From an uncultured Porphyromonadaceae bacterium (GTDB lineage: Bacteria > Bacteroidota > Bacteroidia > Bacteroidales > CAMTPD01), in the NCBI GenBank assembly GCA_947074265.1, contig CAMTPD010000015.1, positions 1 to 12,250 on the forward strand: a DNA stretch of 12,250 bases, given 5' to 3'. The position numbers and the translations under genes are program-made. Below are positions 6,492-12,250 of this stretch, in pieces. Numbering within the stretch: the first letter of the stretch is position 1; each line of letters starts with the position of its first letter. The notes under the pieces were generated by a model. The model was given only the letters and a program-made list of their open reading frames with translations, did not search any database and was not told where the DNA came from.

Positions 6492-8708
6492 TTAGTTGCG
6501 GAACAAGTTCCAACGGATGCCGGCGTAAATGGTGCGACCGTGCACAGGTCCCCAAATCATGGTAGCATCGAAGTTATCTCCAAACGGATTCTCCGCGTCT
6601 ACGATCGGGTTTTGCTGCGTAAAGTTGAACAGATTCTCGGCACCGAGGTAAACCGACCAGCTTTTGAAGTACTTCGAAACCTGCATGTGGTTGATCACAT
6701 AAGGCTTGAAAGTGGTAGCCCAAAGCGGTTTGCTCGGATCGGGATCGGGCAAGCGGCCGCCGCCGTTGATCTGTAGCGTGTAGTCAAACTGCCATTTCTT
6801 TGCAGGATTGGCCGTTTGGTACGAGGCAGTGATCAAGCCTTTGTGGCGACTGGTGAATGCTTTCTCCTTCAATTCTCCATTGTAGGTCATCTTGATATCG
6901 TTGAGACGATAGGCTGCTCTGAACTCAAATCCGGTGAAGAACGGATAGGTTGCTTCTACCTGAAAACTGCGGGCATAGGAGCGTCCGTCGAGGTTGTAGA
7001 AGTAGATACCATGTGCCGAAGTCTCGTTGTCCATCACGATTTGTTTGCGAAAGTCGGTTTGATAAAACTCGGTCGTAATACCCAGTTCTTTGTCGCCGAT
7101 GGGAATAAAGTTCGACATGCTAATGCCGTAATTCCACGCTTCTTCCTGATCCAGATTGTCGGCAATGTACAGATTGCGAATGCGCGATGAGGCCAAGAGG
7201 TTGTTGTTCTCTGCCAAAACATTCACCGAGCGGTAACCTTTTCCGGCCGATGCGCGAAGTTGTATCCACGGAGCAGGTTCGTACTTTATGTGCATACGCG
7301 GCGTTACAAAAAAGCCGTACTCGTTGTGGTGATCGAGTCTAATGCCCGCGAGCAACGTCAGATTCGAGGTTGGTTTGTACGTATACTGTGCATACGCTCC
7401 CGGCACATACTCGTTTCGTTTCGGTGCAAGGGTAGAAGCATTATCGGTGATTGCAACCTTCTGATCCAGAAAGTCCGACACAAAACTCAGACCGGTGCTT
7501 AGTTGGTGCTTCGGACCAAACTCCGTTTCAAACATCAAGCTGCTATAAAGATTTCCCTGCCAAAGGTCGTAGCGGTTGTGTCCGTAGTTGCTTTTCAGAT
7601 CGTGCGAAGAACCCGACACGATAAGCGCAATGCTGCTGTTGCGTTCGGGGTTCAGGATGTAGCCGTTTTTGGTAAAGAACTCGGCACGATTCGTTTTGAG
7701 TCCGATCGTATAGCGCTCGTGTTCTGCGGGCATTGCATTATGTGATTGTCCCGATTGGCGGTTTTCGCGGATGTATTTTGCTCCCCACTCCGAGTGCAAA
7801 CGCCCTTTGTTGTAGGTCCAACGGTTGAGAACGTTGAACTGCTCCAATAGTGGACGATCCAAGAAACCGTCTTTATTGGCATCGTGCGACTGCTTATCGT
7901 TCGAATAGTGAAGAAACAAACCTGTAGCCAAGTTGTCGTTGAGTAGGATATTTCCGTCTGCATTCCCTTCGATTCGTCCATTGTCTGCCGCAAAAAGATT
8001 CAGCGTAAGCGGGTCGGCTTTGTCGGGCTTCTTGTATTCTACGTTTATTTGTCCCGTTACCGCTTCATAGCCATTCTTGACCGAAGCCGCCCCTTTGGAA
8101 ACCTGGATACTCTCCATCCACGGGCCGGGAATGTAGTCCATTCCGTAAAGCGAAGCCGCACCGCGGAAGCTCGGATTATTCTCGGTAAGCATCTGAACGT
8201 AGGCATTAGACAAGCCCAATAAGCGTATTTGCTTGGCACCGGTAGCGGCATCACTGTAGGCTACATCTACGCTTGGGTTGGTCTCGAATGCTTCGGACAG
8301 ATTACAACATGCGGCACGTTGAAATTCTGCCACGCCCATCTTTTGCATTTGAAACGGTTCGAGGCGTGAGGTCATTGTACCGGTGCCGGGAGCACGCACA
8401 ATGACTTCGTCGAGCGTAAGGTTGCTTTTGAGCTGAACGTCGAGAGGAGCCGCATTCTTGGCAATACTTAATGTATCCGACTGATAGCCGATGTAACTCA
8501 CAACTAGTTTGTCGGTTGCAGAGTTGCGGTTTAGGTGAAACGCACCATCAAGGTCGGTCGTAGTGCCGGCTGTGGTATTGAGCCACACAACGTTTGCCCC
8601 TACAAGCGGCTCGCCCGTTTCGTCTTTAATGATACCTTTGATAACTTCCTGTGCAGATATAGTATGTCCTGCCCCTGAGATAAGGAGCGATAAGATGAGA
8701 TGTTTCAT
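6492..8708 (-). CDS. TonB-dependent receptor, probable metal or metal-complex uptake
   Basis: This 738-residue outer-membrane receptor has a signal peptide (cleavage near SA/QEV, residue ~19), a carboxypeptidase-regulatory-like domain (~22-95: IKGIIKDETGEPLVGANV, DLDGAFHL, LVVSYIGYQSDTL), a TonB-box-like DEVIVRA (100-106), a plug (~110-230) and a 22-strand type beta-barrel ending in WNLFRN. In the plug, RAACCNLSEAF places two adjacent cysteines (C134, C135), followed by NPSVDVAYSDAATGAKQIRLLGL. This plug type is familiar from Bacteroidetes receptors encoded next to HMA-domain genes. No SusD gene is adjacent, which argues against a polysaccharide system. It is the middle gene of the operon, 120 bp after the Cys/His-rich gene. 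The substrate (copper, zinc or a chelate) is inferred from its neighbours only. Confidence 0.93.
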   Translation of the reverse strand: MKHLILSLLISGAGHTISAQEVIKGIIKDETGEPLVGANVVWLNTTAGTTTDLDGAFHLNRNSATDKLVVSYIGYQSDTLSIAKNAAPLDVQLKSNLTLDEVIVRAPGTGTMTSRLEPFQMQKMGVAEFQRAACCNLSEAFETNPSVDVAYSDAATGAKQIRLLGLSNAYVQMLTENNPSFRGAASLYGMDYIPGPWMESIQVSKGAASVKNGYEAVTGQINVEYKKPDKADPLTLNLFAADNGRIEGNADGNILLNDNLATGLFLHYSNDKQSHDANKDGFLDRPLLEQFNVLNRWTYNKGRLHSEWGAKYIRENRQSGQSHNAMPAEHERYTIGLKTNRAEFFTKNGYILNPERNSSIALIVSGSSHDLKSNYGHNRYDLWQGNLYSSLMFETEFGPKHQLSTGLSFVSDFLDQKVAITDNASTLAPKRNEYVPGAYAQYTYKPTSNLTLLAGIRLDHHNEYGFFVTPRMHIKYEPAPWIQLRASAGKGYRSVNVLAENNNLLASSRIRNLYIADNLDQEEAWNYGISMSNFIPIGDKELGITTEFYQTDFRKQIVMDNETSAHGIYFYNLDGRSYARSFQVEATYPFFTGFEFRAAYRLNDIKMTYNGELKEKAFTSRHKGLITASYQTANPAKKWQFDYTLQINGGGRLPDPDPSKPLWATTFKPYVINHMQVSKYFKSWSVYLGAENLFNFTQQNPIVDAENPFGDNFDATMIWGPVHGRTIYAGIRWNLFRN

Positions 8709-8718
8709 TGAATGTTTC

Positions 8719-8830
8719 GATTGATTTTTACGTGTATATACGATTCACTGAGCCTGAAAAAAAGGATACAGGCTTTGGCAAACGGGCACACCATGGGCCG
8801 TTTGGATAATACGTTGCGTAAAAATCAATC
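8719..8830. repeat. 14-bp perfect inverted repeat enclosing 84 bp before the TonB gene
   Basis: GATTGATTTTTACG (8719-8732) and CGTAAAAATCAATC (8817-8830) are exact reverse complements. The right arm overlaps the TGA stop of the upstream gene (8829-8831 on the plus strand), and the left arm ends 11 bp before the TonB start codon. Inside are two further hairpins: AGCCTG/CAGGCT (near 8750-8774) and CAAACGG (8779-8785) with CCGTTTG (8798-8804). It could be a nested RNA stem in the operon transcript, a small palindromic element, or an invertible segment. No consensus promoter is visible inside in either direction. Confidence 0.65.
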
Positions 8831-9260
8831 AAATAAGGAGTACTGCATGCAGAGACAGTATATCACGCCCCGATGCAATACATGTATCGAGCGGAATAAA
8901 GGGTTCTGGCTTGTGCTCGGTAGAGACAAGTGCTTTGAATAGGAGGGTGTAGCAAGCAACCCAATTGATCGAATCGGCAAGTGGAGCGGGAGGTGTAACC
9001 TTGTCCACCGCATCAAACACGGCCTCGTCTGCTTGGTTAAAGCATACGCATTCGTCAGAATGTGTGTGTTGTGCCTTTGGCGATTCTGCCGAGTTGCTAT
9101 GTGAGCAGCACGAAGGAGTTTCGGCCGCATCGAAGTGAGAGGAGATCGAACAATGATTGCACAAGACATGCGCCCACAAGTTCCCTGTTCCGGCAAACAA
9201 GATCAGTGCCGTAAAGAGAAGGGTAATGCTATGTCGTATGCGTTGATTCATGCAATTCAT
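8829..9260 (-). CDS. Small exported Cys/His-rich protein, probable metal-handling
   Basis: This protein of 143 residues (140 if the second ATG at 9251 is used) has a signal peptide of ~30 residues ending LWA/H. The mature part is rich in metal ligands: CNHC (C34, C37), CCSH (C51, C52, H54), HTHSDECVC (H65, H67, C71, C73) and a late DTC. The C-terminus is hydrophobic with no helix long enough to be a sure anchor. Similar short His/Cys-rich exported proteins sit just before TonB receptor and HMA genes in Bacteroidetes; they are annotated as uncharacterised families, and I cannot assign one with certainty. As first gene of the operon it may bind or buffer the metal, or help pass it to the receptor. 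The second ATG leaves a more usual leader length from the predicted start site. The stop codon overlaps one arm of the inverted repeat. Confidence 0.8.
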   Translation of the reverse strand: MNCMNQRIRHSITLLFTALILFAGTGNLWAHVLCNHCSISSHFDAAETPSCCSHSNSAESPKAQHTHSDECVCFNQADEAVFDAVDKVTPPAPLADSINWVACYTLLFKALVSTEHKPEPFIPLDTCIASGRDILSLHAVLLI

Positions 9261-9273
9261 TGTTGGAATGAAT
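9255..9273. promoter_or_regulatory. Palindrome at the start of the metal operon, candidate operator
   Basis: ATTCATT (9255-9261) and AATGAAT (9267-9273) form a 7-bp perfect inverted repeat with a 5-bp centre. It lies just downstream of the predicted -7 element of the minus-strand operon and covers the likely transcription start and the first ATG. That position suits a repressor binding site, for example a metal sensor. No specific regulator can be named. Confidence 0.4.
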
Positions 9274-9274
9274 A

Positions 9275-9305
9275 CAAATATATCGGTTTGTTTTGCATTT
9301 ACAAG
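9275..9305 (-). promoter_or_regulatory. Promoter of the minus-strand metal operon
   Basis: On the minus strand, TATATTTG (9282 down to 9275) matches the -7 consensus TAnnTTTG. CTTG (9305 down to 9302), one base off TTTG, stands 19 bp upstream. Transcription would begin near 9268, a few bases before the first ATG at 9260. Confidence 0.62.
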
Positions 9306-9371
9306 AATACGAAAAGGGGTTTATGTTTTTTTTATACAGATTGTGAGAATATGTTTAATCAATAAAAAATC

Positions 9372-9379
9372 TATCTTTG
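9372..9379 (+). promoter_or_regulatory. -7 element for the GH20 gene
   Basis: TATCTTTG matches TAnnTTTG and lies 28 bp before the ATG at 9408, predicting a short leader of ~20 nt. No clear TTTG is present at the -33 position, so activity may depend on an activator. The 147-bp interval to 9260 thus carries divergent promoters. Confidence 0.6.
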
Positions 9380-9407
9380 CGTTGCTAACAATATTAAATC
9401 ATACCAG

Positions 9408-11780
9408 ATGAAAACAAAACTATTCTACGCAGCGGCATCCTTATGCCTCTCTGTGGGTGTAGCTTCGGCAACGAATGCACCCGATAGTGTTTTGCTCAAG
9501 CAAATGAACGAAGTAGCTGCCGGGATCTCGCTTCCGGCTTCTGTTCAGAAGGGTACAACTAAAATCTCGATACCACAAGTCGCAAATCAATATACATTGG
9601 AGCTACGCGGAACCGACTGCCTTCCGGTGATCGACCGTGCGGGAAATATTTTCACGCCGCTTACCGATGCCGATGTGCAATTGTACTTTCAACTGACCGA
9701 CAAGGCTTCGGGCACGAAAGTAGATGTGCCTAACATCAAGGTGTCGGTGCCGGGAGAATTCAAACAGGCCGACTCGAAAGGGCTTCCTCCGCGTGTAATT
9801 CCTTCGCTTCGCGAATGGTTGGGTTATGGCGGAAGTGCTGCAATGCCTGCCAAAGGAGAGATCATCCTTGATCCGGCTTTTGCGCAAGAATTGCAAGAGG
9901 GCATGCAGCTTTTTGCAAGCGACCTCAAAGAGCAGTCAAACTACAACTACAAGGTAAAGACCGGAGCTCCTGCAAAAGGAAAAATCTATGTAACGTTAAA
10001 TACCGAAGATAAATCGCTCGGCAAAGAAGGTTACCGCCTGATGGTGGGCGATACCATCAAGATTGAAGCAGTGGACAAGCAAGGAGCTTTCTGGGCTACC
10101 CGTACGTTGCTTCAGATGGTGCAGCAGTATGGCGAGCAATTGCCTATGGGTGTGGCGCGCGACTATCCGAAGTACGAAAAGCGTGGCTTCATGCTTGATG
10201 TGGCGCGTAAGTTTTTCCGCCTTAACTTCTTGCAAGACTACGTGAAGATCATGTCTTATTATAAGATGAATGAGTTTCATGTGCACCTGAACGACAATGC
10301 TTTTGTGCAGTTTTTTGATAACGACTGGGACAAAACGTATGCCGCTTTCCGTCTTGAGTCGGAAACGTATCCGGGACTGACGGCCAAAGATGGTAGCTAT
10401 TCGAAGAAAGAGTTTACTAACCTGCAACGCCAGGGGATGGCTTACGGTGTAAATATTATTCCCGAAATTGATGTGCCTGCTCACTCGCTGGCCTTCTCAC
10501 ACTATAAACCGTCGCTTGGTAGCAAGAAGTATGGAATGGACCATCTCGACTTGATGAATCCGGAGGTGTATGACTTTGTTGATGGCTTGTTTAAGGAATA
10601 TGTGGCGGGCGAAAACCCCGTGTTCATCGGCCCTGACGTGCACATTGGTACCGACGAATTCGACAAAGCCTTGGTAGCAGAGTTTCGTAAGTATACAGAT
10701 CATTACCTGCGCCGTATTCAGGGTTATGGCAAGCGCGCCCGTCTTTGGGGAGCACTGACGCATGCCAAAGGTAACACACCTGTTACATCCGAAGGGGTGA
10801 CCATGAATGCTTGGTACAACGGCTATGCCGATCCGCGCCAAATGATCGAAGAGGGATACGAACTGATCAGTACGCCCGACGGATTATTGTATATTGTTCC
10901 GGCTGCCGGCTATTACTACGATTACCTAAACGGTAAGCATTTATACGATAAATGGGAACCGATCACAATTGGTCGCGAAGTATTCCCTTACGGACATCCG
11001 CAGATATCGGGCGGTATGTTTGCCGTGTGGAACGACCACACCGGAAACGGTATTTCCGAAAAGGATGTGCATCACCGTGCATTCCCTGCCGTACAGGTTT
11101 TGGCAGAGAAGATGTGGGATGGCAACAAAGAGAACCCCGACTACGAAGGGTTTGCAAAGATGGCTGCTACCATGATCGAAGCTCCGGGCGTAAATGTAAT
11201 GGGCAACGTTGTTTCGAACACTCCTATTGCGCTGTCTTACAACTTTACCAACGGCAAAGGAAAAGATATATCGGGCAACGGCTACAACGTAGCAAAGGCG
11301 AAAGGTGTGAAATACAACGCCGAAAACGGAGCATTGCTTACGGGTACTTCCATGATCGAAACGCCTGTAGAAGAGATTGGTTACAACTATGCCGTTTCGT
11401 TCGACATCAAACCGGAAGGAACGCAAGCGAAAGATGCTGTTCTATTCAACTCGGAGAACGCACAAGTGGTAGTAAACGAAGCGCAATCGGGCAATTTGGC
11501 TTTCAAACGCGACGGATATACGTATAGTTTCGACTATGCTCCCGCTGCCGGACAGTGGAACAACGTCAGCATCCACGGAGACAACAAAGGGACTTCGCTG
11601 TATGTAAACGGCGAACTAAAACAACGTCTCGAAGGCAACAAGAAAGAAGTGACCGACGCTAAAGGTAAGAAAAGTACCATGCACCTGCAACAAACATTGG
11701 TATTCCCATTGAAGCAGATCGGCGCTACTGCCAATGGTTTCAACGGAAGTATTCGCTCATTGAAAGTAGAGGAGCTATAA
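9408..11780 (+). CDS. Secreted GH20 beta-N-acetylhexosaminidase with LamG-like domain
   Basis: This 790-residue enzyme should release beta-linked GlcNAc or GalNAc, or a disaccharide, from glycans outside the cytoplasm. Signal peptide: residues 1-22 (ASA/TN). A ~100-residue N-terminal beta region precedes a zincin-like GH20b domain (~130-250). The catalytic barrel (~258-560) begins RGFMLDVARKFF; it contains HVHLNDN (291-297), IIPEIDVPAHS and HIGTDEF, where D416-E417 is the Asp-Glu pair of the substrate-assisted GH20 mechanism (Glu as acid/base). AGYYYDYLN and GGMFAVWND follow in the active-site strands. From ~605 to 790 there is a concanavalin/LamG-type beta-sandwich (ALSYNFTNGKGKDISGNGYN, then SLYVNGELKQRL). 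The HLNDN form, rather than the more common HLTDD, is reminiscent of lacto-N-biosidase-like GH20 members. All key residues are intact. It has its own promoter and terminator. Confidence 0.95.
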   Translation: MKTKLFYAAASLCLSVGVASATNAPDSVLLKQMNEVAAGISLPASVQKGTTKISIPQVANQYTLELRGTDCLPVIDRAGNIFTPLTDADVQLYFQLTDKASGTKVDVPNIKVSVPGEFKQADSKGLPPRVIPSLREWLGYGGSAAMPAKGEIILDPAFAQELQEGMQLFASDLKEQSNYNYKVKTGAPAKGKIYVTLNTEDKSLGKEGYRLMVGDTIKIEAVDKQGAFWATRTLLQMVQQYGEQLPMGVARDYPKYEKRGFMLDVARKFFRLNFLQDYVKIMSYYKMNEFHVHLNDNAFVQFFDNDWDKTYAAFRLESETYPGLTAKDGSYSKKEFTNLQRQGMAYGVNIIPEIDVPAHSLAFSHYKPSLGSKKYGMDHLDLMNPEVYDFVDGLFKEYVAGENPVFIGPDVHIGTDEFDKALVAEFRKYTDHYLRRIQGYGKRARLWGALTHAKGNTPVTSEGVTMNAWYNGYADPRQMIEEGYELISTPDGLLYIVPAAGYYYDYLNGKHLYDKWEPITIGREVFPYGHPQISGGMFAVWNDHTGNGISEKDVHHRAFPAVQVLAEKMWDGNKENPDYEGFAKMAATMIEAPGVNVMGNVVSNTPIALSYNFTNGKGKDISGNGYNVAKAKGVKYNAENGALLTGTSMIETPVEEIGYNYAVSFDIKPEGTQAKDAVLFNSENAQVVVNEAQSGNLAFKRDGYTYSFDYAPAAGQWNNVSIHGDNKGTSLYVNGELKQRLEGNKKEVTDAKGKKSTMHLQQTLVFPLKQIGATANGFNGSIRSLKVEEL

Positions 11781-11807
11781 TTCGCATCTTATTATTGTAA
11801 TTTCATA

Positions 11808-11848
11808 TAAAAAGGCCGGGCATCACGACACGTGTTGCTCGGCTTTTT
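11808..11848 (+). terminator. Rho-independent terminator after the GH20 gene
   Basis: GCCGGGCA (11815-11822) pairs with TGCTCGGC (11836-11843) over 8 bp with one G:T pair, preceded by an A run and followed by TTTTT (11844-11848). It starts about 30 bp after the stop codon, and the A/T flanks could let it work in both directions. Confidence 0.85.
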
Positions 11849-11899
11849 GCATTAAAACAGTTATAGAATATTAGAGCATAGTCTGTTAATAGTGCTAAT

Positions 11900-11928
11900 A
11901 AAGCATAAAGCAGATGCTTTTTGTCTTT
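11900..11928 (+). terminator. Second terminator-like hairpin in the gap after GH20
   Basis: AAAGCAT (11900-11906) pairs with ATGCTTT (11914-11920), 7 bp with a 7-nt loop, followed by TTGTCTTT. The stem is A/T-rich and weak, so it may be a backup terminator or chance. The rest of 11849-12088 holds no gene that I can support. Confidence 0.35.
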
Positions 11929-11956
11929 AAAGTCTGAATAGTTCGTTTTTCTTTTA

Positions 11957-11964
11957 TATGTTTG
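11957..11964 (+). promoter_or_regulatory. Possible -7 element upstream of the last gene
   Basis: TATGTTTG fits TAnnTTTG and lies 125 bp before the ATG at 12089, which would give a leader of ~115 nt. No matching -33 TTTG is found at the right distance. Nearer the gene, CGTTTGTAAACG (12052-12063) is a short palindrome that could be an operator or chance. Confidence 0.3.
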
Positions 11965-12088
11965 GAAGTCATTGGATGTTAGAAGATAAACCACCAAAAA
12001 TAACGCTATATGGCAAATGACGGAGTCTTGCTTTGTATTGCCTTTATCAATCGTTTGTAAACGTAGAATCCTTAAAACGAAAATTGTT

Positions 12089-12250
12089 ATGAAAAGAAAA
12101 AAGCTATTCCAATTCGTATTGGCTGGATGTTTGTTGTCGGCAAGCACTAGTTTTTCTCTCCATGCAAATAATCCTGAAAGTGTAATCGTAAAATTCAAGG
12201 CGCCGCCACTAACAGAGTGTAAGTTGAGTGAAGTAGGTCCGGAGCAAGAA
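12089..12250 (+). CDS. N-terminus of an exported protein of unknown function (runs off the window)
   Basis: Fifty-four codons are visible from the ATG at 12089, with no stop before the window end. The start MKRKKLFQFVLAGCLLSAS is a signal sequence: a basic N-region, a hydrophobic core, then SFSLHANNPE. Two processing routes are possible: signal peptidase I cleavage near HA/NN (residue ~27), or lipoprotein processing at LAGC (Cys14). The first looks more likely because the hydrophobic stretch continues past the cysteine. The mature start (NNPESVIVKFKAPPL) is not one I recognise, so no function is assigned. Its place next to GH20 suggests a surface or periplasmic protein, possibly another glycan-related gene. 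Confidence 0.7.
   Translation, partial: MKRKKLFQFVLAGCLLSASTSFSLHANNPESVIVKFKAPPLTECKLSEVGPEQE

Noticed and set aside
11803..12198. Minus-strand open frame of 131 codons across the gap after GH20.
   Set aside because: It runs through the GH20 terminator and antisense to the signal peptide of the last gene, and shows no family resemblance.

Overview
The window looks like a contig end from a gut-type Bacteroidales (Bacteroides, Prevotella or a relative). The evidence is the gene content (GH92, GH20 and GH109 glycosidases, and a TonB receptor with a carboxypeptidase-regulatory-like N-terminal domain), the weak ribosome binding sites, and several promoters with the Bacteroidetes -7 motif TAnnTTTG. 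The first 48 bases are not genomic. They match an Illumina TruSeq i7 adapter, so the real sequence starts at about base 49.

Layout. 49-430: 3' end of a GH109-like Gfo/Idh/MocA protein. 431-739: an intergenic stretch with two copies of a small hairpin repeat, then the promoter of the next gene. 740-3748: a secreted GH92 alpha-mannosidase fused to a C-terminal basic-secretory-protein (BSP) type metallopeptidase-like domain, followed by a strong terminator. 3816-4253: a promoter and a roughly 335-nt leader that can fold, ahead of a sodium:solute symporter (4254-5786). 5787-6069: the gap between two converging transcripts, holding a terminator and three tandem 44-bp palindromic units. 6070-9260, minus strand: a probable metal-handling operon, read from 9260 downwards, made of a small exported Cys/His-rich protein, a TonB-dependent receptor with a CC motif in its plug, and a periplasmic HMA-like protein that lacks the first metal-binding cysteine. 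A 14-bp perfect inverted repeat spans the gap between the first two genes. 9408-11780, plus strand: a secreted GH20 hexosaminidase with a LamG-like C-terminal domain, then a terminator. 12089-12250: start of an exported protein of unknown function that runs off the window.

How it works together. The glycosidases suggest breakdown of host N- and O-glycans: GH109 for alpha-GalNAc, GH92 for mannose, GH20 for beta-HexNAc, possibly with peptide cleavage by the BSP domain. The symporter may import a released sugar or other solute. The glycosidase genes have separate promoters and terminators rather than forming one operon, and no SusC/SusD pair is visible. The metal operon is divergent from the GH20 gene and looks functionally separate. 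Nothing here is clearly a new defence or mobile system. The least explained items are the covarying hairpin repeats, the inverted repeat before the TonB gene, the structured leader of the symporter and the GH92-BSP fusion.
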